DNA of 64,000 bases. It comes from an uncultured Cellvibrionales bacterium. GTDB taxonomy: Bacteria > Pseudomonadota > Gammaproteobacteria > Pseudomonadales > Dasaniaceae. The DNA is taken from positions 1-64,000 of the forward strand of contig CAJVZD010000018.1 in NCBI GenBank assembly GCA_913019905.1, given 5' to 3'. The position numbers and the translations under genes were made by a program. Positions within the stretch are counted from its first letter, which is position 1; each line of letters opens with the position of its first letter. Below the pieces are notes generated by a model. It was not told the origin of the DNA, searched no databases, and worked only from the letters and a program-made list of their open reading frames with translations. Shown piece after piece: positions 8,013 to 16,092 of the stretch.

Positions 8013-8933
8013 GTGAAGACGTTTTTCTACGTCAGGGGCCTGGTCGGCGGCTTAGTTGTCACTGTGGGTTTGGCCGTTGTGAACCCGGCGCTAGCTTCGG
8101 AGCTTTCGCAAGAGTCAGAGGCATCGTTAAGGGCAGCGCAGAAACCATCGGTGGTGTCTGCCGCGGTCAATGCGACCAAACAACCGTCGCATCTGTTATC
8201 GGCTTTCTTTGGGCTCGACAATGACCTGCCGTTCAGGGCAAATGCTCTTTGCTTTGGTGCCTCTGGAAAGGACGGTATGCCAGTTGTGCTGTCACATACC
8301 GTTGATCCGGAAACGCTACAGCCCGAGGATTTCCAGATTGTCACGCAGTCAGGAGATCTGCGCACACCCCAATGCGTAACCCTCAAACCAGCGCAAGATC
8401 CTGGGGAACTCAGAACCGTGCTGCTCATTGGTGAGTTCGGCGACGCGCCTGACGATCCACCCGCATCGGTGCGTGTTGTTGGCGATCTGCTCTCTGATGG
8501 CACGCCTTTGGTTAATTTTCGCGGATCGTTTACGGATGTCACTCCGCTCGACGCCGGGCCCTCCCTAGTGCTGGCAGAGTCAGTACCCGAAAGCGAATGG
8601 GTAAGAAAGGCCAGAGGCACAGCTTGCCCGGCGGGCATCCAGCAGGTGATCCGAGTAACTTGGAACGGGGGGGTGCGCCTACCTAACGGCGACGAGCCCG
8701 GTGACGCGGAACGTAAGCTTTATCGTGTGGTGGTAAAGCGGGGAAACGGTTCGAGTGATGAGATCAATCCGGTCGCACTCGCGGAGCTGGGGGACGGGGA
8801 TAATAACCACTTTTTGTGTCTCGATACTTCCGACCCGGCGGTCGCGATCAGCTTTCCTGCGGGACACTTAGTTGATCCGAATAAGGACTTAAACCCCGAC
8901 ACGCATATCGAGGTAAACCCAGTAGTGAATTGA
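8013..8933 (+). CDS. Secreted protein of unknown function
   Basis: I chose the GTG at 8013 because GGGAG lies 7 nt upstream. It opens with a clear signal peptide (VKTFFYVRGLVGGLVVTVGLAVVNPALAS), giving about 306 residues. An in-frame start at 7929 would bury this signal. The mature part has beta-rich segments, for example TVDPETLQPEDFQIVT and VRVVGDLLSDGTPLVNF, and four Cys (two near NALCFG and PQCVTL, two near TACPAG and HFLCLD) that could form disulfides after export. I do not recognise a domain; the spacing is reminiscent of Ig-like or cadherin-like extracellular modules. It follows the beta-propeller gene and may work with it at the envelope. Confidence 0.6.
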   Translation: MKTFFYVRGLVGGLVVTVGLAVVNPALASELSQESEASLRAAQKPSVVSAAVNATKQPSHLLSAFFGLDNDLPFRANALCFGASGKDGMPVVLSHTVDPETLQPEDFQIVTQSGDLRTPQCVTLKPAQDPGELRTVLLIGEFGDAPDDPPASVRVVGDLLSDGTPLVNFRGSFTDVTPLDAGPSLVLAESVPESEWVRKARGTACPAGIQQVIRVTWNGGVRLPNGDEPGDAERKLYRVVVKRGNGSSDEINPVALAELGDGDNNHFLCLDTSDPAVAISFPAGHLVDPNKDLNPDTHIEVNPVVN

Positions 8934-9085
8934 TGTGACAAACAAGGGAAGTGTTAGGACGTCATGGAGAGTTTATCGATACCTATGTGTCAGCAAGGGT
9001 TGATGGGGCTGCCACTAAGCGTTTCTTTAGCTGATAATTGAGACCAAAGGTAAGATTCCTCTGATCTCAAAAAGTTAATTTTTCG

Positions 9086-9118
9086 ATACCCCCACCTTTA
9101 ACGGTGAGGATGGGGTAT
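9086..9118 (-). terminator. Hairpin downstream of the SSS symporter gene
   Basis: ATACCCC at 9086-9092 pairs with GGGGTAT at 9112-9118, with an inner CACC/GGTG pair around the loop. On the minus strand it follows the symporter stop by about 30 bp. There is no good T-run after it, so termination efficiency is uncertain. Confidence 0.35.
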
Positions 9119-9147
9119 TACATCGGTGCTCAGTTTGTCGTTGACGT

Positions 9148-10983
9148 CTAGTCTTCCAATCGATCCCACCAATAATGTTTTAGTAACCCGGTACACACCA
9201 CAAATATTACGACTGCGACCGTTAAACTGTCATACTTCCTAATAATCATGAAAATGGGGATCACGACTAAGGTCATCTGCCAAATGATGCCCACAACTAT
9301 ATTGAAACAGTCCCGGGAAAAATCCAAATTAGGGCGAAAATTGGGGTCTTCAGCCATCACCTTTTCAGCGATAGGTTGCCAGAAGCCCCATGGGCGCGTT
9401 TGGCGATAGAACTTTTTAAGGGTCTCTTCATCATCGGCGGCGGTAAGCAAGCAACCCGCAATACTACCAACCATTGCAAAGATAAAAAGAATGGGGAACT
9501 GTTGAATAGCTAATAGATCCAAATCAAGTACTTGCATAATGGAGGGTAACACTACAACCCCAAGCATACCGGCGAGCATACCGTAAAAAAATCCGTAGCC
9601 ATTAAAGCGCCACCAGATCCACTTCAACATATTAGAAGCAACGTAGCTGCCATAGAGCAAGCCTACTATCCAATCGGTTCTCGCTTGTATATTTCCTCCT
9701 GATAAACCGAACCCAATACCGACGACTACGATAGACGCCGTGACTATGTAGCTTAAACGTATGTAGGTTTTATCGTCTGCACTGTCGTTAACGTATTTCC
9801 TGTATATGTCGTTAACCACGTAGGCGGAGCCCGCGTTAATAAATGCTGCGAAGGTAGACATAAATGCCGCCATCAGGCCGGCAAGCAGGAGGCCCTTAAA
9901 GCCGGTCGTGACGTATTCGCTGATTGCAAACGGCAGAACTCGTTCAAAATCGAGTTTGCCGTTAGCGTCACTCAACTCACTCGCGTCCATGTACACTAAT
10001 GCCAAGACAGTAATGCCGGCGATCATAAAGTACCGGGGAAACGATAAAACCAGCGGAGTTAGACCAAACATTTTTGCCGCTTCACTCGGTGATTTGGTGC
10101 CGAGAACCCTTTGCATATCGTAGCTCGGTACCGGGCCGGCTAAGCTGGCGAACACACCCTTAAACAGCATCAAGATAAACAGAAAGCCAAATAAGTTGTA
10201 GCCGTCTTCTTCTATACGTTGGTCTGCGGCGGGCATCAATGCAGACCAATCCATGCCGAGTTCCCACCCAAACCACAGACTGTCCCAGCCTTCGGGGACT
10301 GCTGCTTGAATTTGTTCAGCAGAGGTGGAGGACAGGGCTATGAAGCCGACTATCACACAGGCGACGGTCATGATGATAAACTGAATAACCTCAGTACCAA
10401 CAACGCTATAAAAACCGCCTTTTAATGTATACAAGGTGGTCAGTGCAATGAGTATTAAAGCATAGCCGTTTTCGCTGCTGATCGTTAAACCTATCAAGGT
10501 AAAACTTAAATCCCAGGGCAAAAACTGAGCGGAAAATTTTCCGATACCTTCGACAAAGTAAGCCATAAAGGCAATGACTATAGTTACCGCGAATAACACC
10601 GTACTGATATGTGACAGTCTCCCACCAAGGCCGTTGCCAAAACGAAAGCTAATCCATTCCGCACCGGTCAATACATTGGAGCGGCGCATCCATACCGCCA
10701 AGAAAACCATCATGAAAATCTGATTCCAGACCGGCCAGAGCCAGGGTATCCATGCGCTCTTTAATCCGTATACAAAAAGCCAGGCGACTGCGATCATTGT
10801 TCCGGACACATCAAACATGCCAGAGGCGTTAGACAGTCCAAGGTAGTACCAGGGAATGTCGTTGCCCGCCAAAAAATAGCTTTTCATGTTCTTTTGAGCC
10901 CGGCCAGATAACCATAGACCCACACCGACAGTCAGTGCGAGAAAACCGAGAATAATTGAGATGTCAAGCCATTCTAATTTCAT
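9148..10983 (-). CDS. Sodium:solute symporter (SSS family), last gene of the nag operon
   Basis: A 611-residue polytopic protein with about 13-14 hydrophobic helices. The N-terminal SSS pattern is clear: FLALTVGVGLWLSGR, then KSYFLAGNDIPWYYLGLSNASGMFDVSG. Family members couple Na+ entry to uptake of sugars, amino acids or related solutes. It is the last gene of a minus-strand series, 61 bp after the GH20 gene, so import of GlcNAc, chitobiose or another hexosamine product is the natural reading. However NagP in the same operon already covers GlcNAc, so the substrate may differ. The C-terminal 60 residues carry two further helices, making it longer than typical 500-residue SSS proteins. Confidence 0.8.
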   Translation of the reverse strand: MKLEWLDISIILGFLALTVGVGLWLSGRAQKNMKSYFLAGNDIPWYYLGLSNASGMFDVSGTMIAVAWLFVYGLKSAWIPWLWPVWNQIFMMVFLAVWMRRSNVLTGAEWISFRFGNGLGGRLSHISTVLFAVTIVIAFMAYFVEGIGKFSAQFLPWDLSFTLIGLTISSENGYALILIALTTLYTLKGGFYSVVGTEVIQFIIMTVACVIVGFIALSSTSAEQIQAAVPEGWDSLWFGWELGMDWSALMPAADQRIEEDGYNLFGFLFILMLFKGVFASLAGPVPSYDMQRVLGTKSPSEAAKMFGLTPLVLSFPRYFMIAGITVLALVYMDASELSDANGKLDFERVLPFAISEYVTTGFKGLLLAGLMAAFMSTFAAFINAGSAYVVNDIYRKYVNDSADDKTYIRLSYIVTASIVVVGIGFGLSGGNIQARTDWIVGLLYGSYVASNMLKWIWWRFNGYGFFYGMLAGMLGVVVLPSIMQVLDLDLLAIQQFPILFIFAMVGSIAGCLLTAADDEETLKKFYRQTRPWGFWQPIAEKVMAEDPNFRPNLDFSRDCFNIVVGIIWQMTLVVIPIFMIIRKYDSLTVAVVIFVVCTGLLKHYWWDRLED

Positions 10984-11043
10984 ATTGTTCTCACCAGGAG
11001 AGATAAGATAAAGGTGTATTGGAAAACACTCGATAACTATTCA

Positions 11044-13359
11044 TTAATTTATGACAATTTCATCAATATAGACCGGCATAGAAGTTTCCTGTCTACTTTC
11101 TGCTGAATAGGCACGGTTGTCATTTTCAATAACGATTTTGACAAAACGAGCTTGCTGCGCAGGGAATATTAATTCGATGGAATTCCCAGCATCAATTATG
11201 TCTTGTTTGTTTGCCGATTGAAGTCTTTTCCAGTCCTTGCTATTTACGGAGGTGGAAATACTAAAACCGGACGGAAAATATAAGCGGCGGTGCAGATCGG
11301 TGCCGTACCCTAAAGAGACTGTCGATACGTCGATCAGATCATTCAGATCGACAACGACTTGTAATCCATTTTCGGTAACAGCTGTCCACTCGTGGTATTG
11401 AAAAATACGATCTCTTGCCAATACTCCGTTATTGAGTAGTTCGCCGTTAAATTCTTTTAGTTGGGTTGATCCGTCGGCAGTATGAAATACCAGGTTTTTA
11501 CCTAGTGCTTTATTGACTGTCAATGACACTGTCTCTTCACCGTAGCCCAGACCGTTAGTCTTGTCGACAGAGGTAGCATTGATTATCGTATCTTTGCTAA
11601 TGACTAACGATTTTTCATATAGTGGTGATGAGGCATTAGCTTGACTCCCATCCAGAGTGTAATGAATGCTGACATTTTCTTGATAACTCTCAAGATTGAC
11701 CAACAACTGATTGTCGTCGGACAATTTAGTTTCGGCGAAAGGCTTGTAAACCGATCGCGCAGCCTTAATACCCATTATGTCAAAACGTCTAAAAAGCTGG
11801 GGTAAACGACGGTTGAAACTTGACCAGTCCCGTAATGATTTCGGGCTCCACAAAACCTCAGCAAGTGCACTCATTCTTGGCAGTAACATGTATTCAACCT
11901 GGTGTTCATCGGTCATATATTCCGTCCACACATTGCCTTGTGCGCCTAGAATGTGTTTCGCTTGATGCTCAGTAAGGCTTGCTGGTGTTGGTTCAAAGGC
12001 ATAGGTTTTTTGAATGGGAGTGTGTCCATGAATTGCCCTGGGTTCGTCCAGTGAGGTTGACTGGTAAAAATCAAAATAGACTGTGTCGACCGGTGTCATG
12101 ATTACATCGTGGCCCTGTTTTGCTGCCTGTATACCGCCCTCCATACCTCGCCATGACATAATCGTGGCGGTGGGGTCAATGCCACCGTCGAGTATTTCAT
12201 CCCAGCCGATTATTTTTTTGTCCAATCGATTGACTATTTTCTCGACTCGGCGAACAAAGTAACTCTGCAACTCGTTTACGTTAGCTAGATTGTTTTCGAT
12301 CATAGTTTTTTTACAAATCGCACAGCTTTCCCAGTGTGTTTTTTTGACTTCGTCGCCGCCTATATGAATGTATGGAGACGGAAATAATTCGGCAACTTCG
12401 GTAAAAATGGATTCCAGCATAGCAAAGGTTTTTTCGGTCGGGCACAATACATCGAGGAATATACCGAACTGCTGTTGCACAAAGTAATCTTGCTGGACGC
12501 ATCCGAACTGCGGGTACGCCGCCAAAATTGCCGAAGCGTGACCTGGGATGTCGATCTCAGGAATGACGTCTATAAAGCGTTCTTTGGCGTAAGCGACTAC
12601 CTCACGAATTTCTGCCTGAGTGTAATAACCACCGTGACGTTTACTGTCAAAGGTTAAGTCTCGGTCAGAGGTATGGCCAATAACGGTTTGATCACGCCAA
12701 GCGCCGACGTCGGTAAGGCGGGGGAGTTGCTTAATGTCAATGCGCCATCCTTGGTCATCTGTTAGATGCCAGTGGAATACATTCATTTTGTGGGCGGCGA
12801 TTAAATCGATGTAGCGTTTAACAAACTCGACAGAGAAGAAATGTCGCGCGACATCTAAATGCATGCCACGATAAGAATAACGCGGGCGATCGGCAATGGT
12901 TACCAGGGGTATCGTCCATTCGATACTTTTTGGCTCGCGCGATTCAATTTCAGGTGGTAAAAGTTGACGCAATGTTTGAATGCCATAAAAAGCACCGGCA
13001 GCGCTTGCCGCCTTGATTGTAATTCCGGCGTTTGTCGACACCAATTGGTAGGCCTCTTTATTTTCTAAAGACGTATCTAGCTCGAATTTTATACTGGCAG
13101 TGTTTACTCCGTCCGTTACGGGTAGGTCAAAACCGGTGGCAGGTCGTAATAAGGTTTGAAGTTGAATGGCGAGCGGGCGAAAATCCGGATGATCGTAGCC
13201 GATACTGTCGGAGGCAGACAATAGTCGATAACCCCCTGTAAAGTCGACCTTAGCGGGAATTGGAATTAGAGTCAGTTGGGCATCATTCATTGTCGCTGCT
13301 TCTATTTGTACGAAAATATTTGAAAGTAGAAAAACCAGGTAGAAAATTTTCGTGTTTAT
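11044..13359 (-). CDS. Exported beta-N-acetylhexosaminidase (GH20), probable ATA start
   Basis: A GH20 exo-enzyme of about 771 residues that releases GlcNAc from the non-reducing end of chitooligosaccharides. The catalytic Asp-Glu pair is in HIGGDE (residues 336-337). MHLDVARHFFS and FHWHLTDDQGWR of the TIM barrel are clear, and an N-terminal GH20b-like domain precedes them. After the barrel, VSIHYTLDGSQAN is a chitobiase C-terminal/Fn3-associated module, and the last 150 residues look like a galactose-binding fold. A signal peptide (NTKIFYLVFLLSNIFVQIEAA) exists only if translation starts at ATA 13359, 7 bp after the nagK stop. No ATG, GTG or TTG is available there. The first in-frame ATG inside, 13290, would remove the signal. 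Longer frames run through nagK and are not credible. Confidence 0.88.
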   Translation of the reverse strand: MNTKIFYLVFLLSNIFVQIEAATMNDAQLTLIPIPAKVDFTGGYRLLSASDSIGYDHPDFRPLAIQLQTLLRPATGFDLPVTDGVNTASIKFELDTSLENKEAYQLVSTNAGITIKAASAAGAFYGIQTLRQLLPPEIESREPKSIEWTIPLVTIADRPRYSYRGMHLDVARHFFSVEFVKRYIDLIAAHKMNVFHWHLTDDQGWRIDIKQLPRLTDVGAWRDQTVIGHTSDRDLTFDSKRHGGYYTQAEIREVVAYAKERFIDVIPEIDIPGHASAILAAYPQFGCVQQDYFVQQQFGIFLDVLCPTEKTFAMLESIFTEVAELFPSPYIHIGGDEVKKTHWESCAICKKTMIENNLANVNELQSYFVRRVEKIVNRLDKKIIGWDEILDGGIDPTATIMSWRGMEGGIQAAKQGHDVIMTPVDTVYFDFYQSTSLDEPRAIHGHTPIQKTYAFEPTPASLTEHQAKHILGAQGNVWTEYMTDEHQVEYMLLPRMSALAEVLWSPKSLRDWSSFNRRLPQLFRRFDIMGIKAARSVYKPFAETKLSDDNQLLVNLESYQENVSIHYTLDGSQANASSPLYEKSLVISKDTIINATSVDKTNGLGYGEETVSLTVNKALGKNLVFHTADGSTQLKEFNGELLNNGVLARDRIFQYHEWTAVTENGLQVVVDLNDLIDVSTVSLGYGTDLHRRLYFPSGFSISTSVNSKDWKRLQSANKQDIIDAGNSIELIFPAQQARFVKIVIENDNRAYSAESRQETSMPVYIDEIVIN

Positions 13360-13366
13360 GGGTGGG

Positions 13367-14266
13367 CTAGCCTTTGCACAACAGGCTATATTGTTGTTTG
13401 GCAAAATAGATGGCTCCCATTTCAGGTTGTTCCATTGCTGGTGACAGTTTCTCTTGCACATCGTGATCTAACCAGGGAAATAGTCGCTCTGACATCCCGC
13501 CAATCATTGAAAATCGAGGAGGTTTTTTTTCTAACAACTTTCTAGCTAAGGCGTTAATGTATTCGGCACCGGTTTGAATAATACCGGTAGCAATATCATC
13601 GCCTTGTTCACTCATATCAAAAACAAGCGGAGCGATTTTTGCGAAAACTGACGGCGGTGCATCGTTGAGGATTTCTGCCACAGCGAGCGGAGAGTCAACG
13701 TTAAGGTGTTGGTAAATAGCATCCAGTAAGCGTGTCTTAGGCGCTAAATCATCGGCTGACTTCAAGCTATGTCGTACTGCTTGTGCGCCTACCCACGCTC
13801 CACTGCTCGTATCGCCCGTGGCGAATCCATATCCGCCCAAGGTAGTGATAGTGCCATTTACCGATGCAATTCCGCAGGAACCTGTGCCGGTTACAATCAC
13901 CGCACCGTCCTTACCAGCATGAGCGCTAATACAGGCCATATACAAATCTGTTGCAATATAGAATTTCTTAAAAGGGTGCTTCCAACGGCTTATTGCCGCA
14001 TGCCCATGTGACAGATTGACTCCGGCAAGTCCTGCGCCGGCGATGAGCTCAGACATGCAGTCTAAATCAAGACCGGCATCTTCAATGGCAAGAGATACCG
14101 ACTCTAATATTGAGGCTATCGACTGCTCAAAGTTGCGCACAACGTTAGCGGGGCCCGCTGTTCCTACACCTCTGATATGACCAGAAGCTGATATAATGGT
14201 TGATTTACATTTGCTACCACCGCCATCGATACCAACGTAAAGCAACTCTTGATCTACAGGATTCAC
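13367..14266 (-). CDS. nagK: N-acetylglucosamine kinase (BadF/BadG ATPase family)
   Basis: A 299-residue ASKHA-fold kinase, expected to phosphorylate cytoplasmic GlcNAc to GlcNAc-6-P for NagA. The phosphate-1 loop YVGIDGGGSKCKSTI is near residues 10-24. VIVTGTGSCGIAS (around 119) and GFATGDTSSGAWVGAQAV (around 146) match the BadF/GlcNAc kinase family. The start is GTG 14266 with AGAGG about 9-13 nt upstream. It lies second in the nagP-nagK-GH20-SSS series, 90 bp after nagP and 7 bp before the GH20 gene, indicating one transcript. A glucosamine kinase is the alternative, but the GH20/NagA context favours GlcNAc. Confidence 0.85.
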   Translation of the reverse strand: MNPVDQELLYVGIDGGGSKCKSTIISASGHIRGVGTAGPANVVRNFEQSIASILESVSLAIEDAGLDLDCMSELIAGAGLAGVNLSHGHAAISRWKHPFKKFYIATDLYMACISAHAGKDGAVIVTGTGSCGIASVNGTITTLGGYGFATGDTSSGAWVGAQAVRHSLKSADDLAPKTRLLDAIYQHLNVDSPLAVAEILNDAPPSVFAKIAPLVFDMSEQGDDIATGIIQTGAEYINALARKLLEKKPPRFSMIGGMSERLFPWLDHDVQEKLSPAMEQPEMGAIYFAKQQYSLLCKG

Positions 14267-14356
14267 CCTATCTTACCTCTCAAAATTATTTAATATTTCT
14301 AATCGAATTCTAAAGTCTAAATACGGCTTACAAAAAAGCATCAAGCTGGAAGATTG

Positions 14357-15676
14357 TCATAATCTGCAACCTTTTAAAGCGTAAAAAAGAATGAAAACAT
14401 AACATGGAATCATTATTCCATAAGCTAACTGTGGATCGCCGCTAAATTCTGAAATCATGCCGTAGAAAAAAGGAAATATCGCGCCACCGGAAATCCCCAT
14501 GATTAATAATGCCGATCCGGTGCTTGTCATTTCACCTAGGTCTCGTAAGGCTAATGGCCAAACTGCAGGCCAGACCATTGCGTTGGCGAAACCAAGAGCA
14601 GCGAGAAATAGTATGACATTGGGAATGGTGGGAAACCCTGTCCAGCTAAACATCATTTGCCAGATAGAAGAGCTTTCGCTACTTGAGAATATGACGAGCA
14701 CCGACAAAATAATACCCAATAGGGCCGAGACCATCAGCGCGTGTTCCTGACTAATCCAGCGGGGTATGGCAACAATCCCAAGAATATAACCTAACACCAT
14801 AAATGCCATGGTATAAGAAGTTAGCTGCGTAAAGTTACTGACACCTAGCTCTCTGCCAAACAAGCCAATCGTGTCGCCTGCAATAACTTCTACGCCGACA
14901 TAACAAAAGAGTGAAATGACACCTAGAAGCAAATGTGGTTTCCGTAACAAAGCGCGAGTTGACAAAATGTCGTTGTCGTTCGTGCTGTTATTCAGAAAAG
15001 TGATCTCTGGTAGTGGTGTCAATCGAATGAGCATAGCCAGTGCTATCAACATTGACCCGAGTATTAAATAGGGTTGAGTTAGACGCGATGAGAGCGCTTC
15101 CAACGCCACTTGCTTTTCGACTTCGCCAAGTTGCTGCATCGCAAGTTCGGAAAATTGCGACATGTCAGATAGTACGTACGCTGTAAAGACAATAGGTGCA
15201 ACAACCCCGGCAGCCTTATTAAGCAAGCCCATTATACTAATACGAACAGCAGCGGTTTCTTTGGGACCAATGTGGACGATATAGGGGTTGGCTGCTGTCT
15301 GCAGTACCGTTAACCCCGTGCCTAAAACGAATAGAGCCGATAGGAAAAGCCCATATACGCGAGTTTGTGCTGCTGGAATAAACAGGAAAGCGCCCAGTGC
15401 CATTATGATCAGCCCCAAGGTCATACCGCGGCGATAGCCGACCTTCTTCAATACCAGTGCCATAGGTAATGCGGTAAAGGTATAGGCGAGATAAAATGAC
15501 ATCGTGACCAAATAGGCCTCTATTTGATTCAGTTCACAGGCAATGGTCAAAAAAGGAATCAAAGAACCATTTAGCCACGTGACAAAGCCAAATATAAAGA
15601 AAAGGACGCCAATCACCACGATAGGGAAAAGTGTCGATTGGGCTTCGGTTTGCCGGTTGTCTAATGCTACGTTCAT
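14357..15676 (-). CDS. nagP: N-acetylglucosamine permease of the FucP-type MFS
   Basis: A 439-residue, 12-helix MFS protein of the FucP/glucose-galactose group. FFIFGFVTWLNGSLIPFL in helix 1, the RRGMTLG loop and GTGLTVLQTAANPY are hallmarks. In Alteromonadales and Xanthomonas this relative, NagP, imports GlcNAc across the inner membrane, unlike the PTS of enteric bacteria; no PTS gene is seen here and a kinase is present, which fits. The start is ATG 15676 with AAAGG 6 nt upstream. The promoter region carries a NagR-type operator at 15809-15822, so it is expected to be induced by GlcNAc-6-P or a related signal. It is the first gene of the minus-strand nag operon. Confidence 0.87.
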   Translation of the reverse strand: MNVALDNRQTEAQSTLFPIVVIGVLFFIFGFVTWLNGSLIPFLTIACELNQIEAYLVTMSFYLAYTFTALPMALVLKKVGYRRGMTLGLIIMALGAFLFIPAAQTRVYGLFLSALFVLGTGLTVLQTAANPYIVHIGPKETAAVRISIMGLLNKAAGVVAPIVFTAYVLSDMSQFSELAMQQLGEVEKQVALEALSSRLTQPYLILGSMLIALAMLIRLTPLPEITFLNNSTNDNDILSTRALLRKPHLLLGVISLFCYVGVEVIAGDTIGLFGRELGVSNFTQLTSYTMAFMVLGYILGIVAIPRWISQEHALMVSALLGIILSVLVIFSSSESSSIWQMMFSWTGFPTIPNVILFLAALGFANAMVWPAVWPLALRDLGEMTSTGSALLIMGISGGAIFPFFYGMISEFSGDPQLAYGIMIPCYVFILFYALKGCRL

Positions 15677-15808
15677 CCGATACCTTTCAAGGTGAGATTT
15701 TCAATTCGCTCAATAGGGAAAAAAGAGAACACCCGGTTAAAGTTACTTCTTATCTGGCGCGTTTTTATTCAGTGTCTTAGATTAAGTATGCGTAACATTA
15801 GCAACAAA

Positions 15809-15822
15809 TGACAACGCTGTCA
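15809..15822. promoter_or_regulatory. NagR-type operator TGACAACGCTGTCA (nagP side)
   Basis: A near-perfect palindrome 133 bp upstream of nagP. It belongs to a set of six copies in this locus, all lying next to nag genes. LacI-family NagR operators of this TGACARCGYTGTCA form are described in Alteromonadales. Confidence 0.75.
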
Positions 15823-15928
15823 AAAATTAGTTTTACTAATCCCGGTATTTTTTCCTTTTGCTAATAACTTGCTATGGATAAAGGATTAACGAAGTACATA
15901 GATGTTTTCCTAGAAGTAAAAAATATTC

Positions 15929-15957
15929 TTGACAACGCTGTCTTTTCTAAGTAATGT
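15929..15957 (+). promoter_or_regulatory. Promoter of the TonB receptor gene, -35 embedded in an operator
   Basis: TTGACA at 15929-15934 and TAATGT at 15952-15957 are 17 bp apart, a good sigma70 match. The -35 box is part of the operator at 15930-15943, so a bound LacI-type repressor would occlude RNA polymerase. Confidence 0.6.
15930..15943. promoter_or_regulatory. NagR-type operator TGACAACGCTGTCT
   Basis: Second copy of the operator in the nagP/TonB receptor divergent region. It overlaps the -35 box of the receptor promoter. Confidence 0.75.
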
Positions 15958-15964
15958 CCGTTCC

Positions 15965-15980
15965 AAGACAGCGCTGTCTT
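15965..15980. promoter_or_regulatory. NagR-type operator, perfect palindrome AAGACAGCGCTGTCTT
   Basis: An exact 16-bp palindrome just downstream of the predicted -10 box and about 110 bp before the receptor start. With the copy at 15930 the centres are 36 bp apart, so two repressor dimers could sit on both sides of the initiation region. Confidence 0.78.
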
Positions 15981-16092
15981 TTTGATTGACGCGTTGCTGA
16001 CTGGCCCAATTCGGCATTGCGAGCAGGGCTTACAGATACCAAAAAAAATCGAACAATGCTCTATATAATCACTCTTATTGGGGAGAATGATA

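Noticed and set aside
8027..8638. 203-codon open frame on the minus strand opposite the secreted protein gene
   Set aside because: It overlaps a gene with a good ribosome-binding site and signal peptide; the frame is Ser/Thr/Pro-rich as expected of an antisense shadow.
13360..13461. Longer N-terminus for the GH20 enzyme, from ATG 13461
   Set aside because: It would run inside nagK in another frame and put a hydrophilic stretch before the signal peptide.
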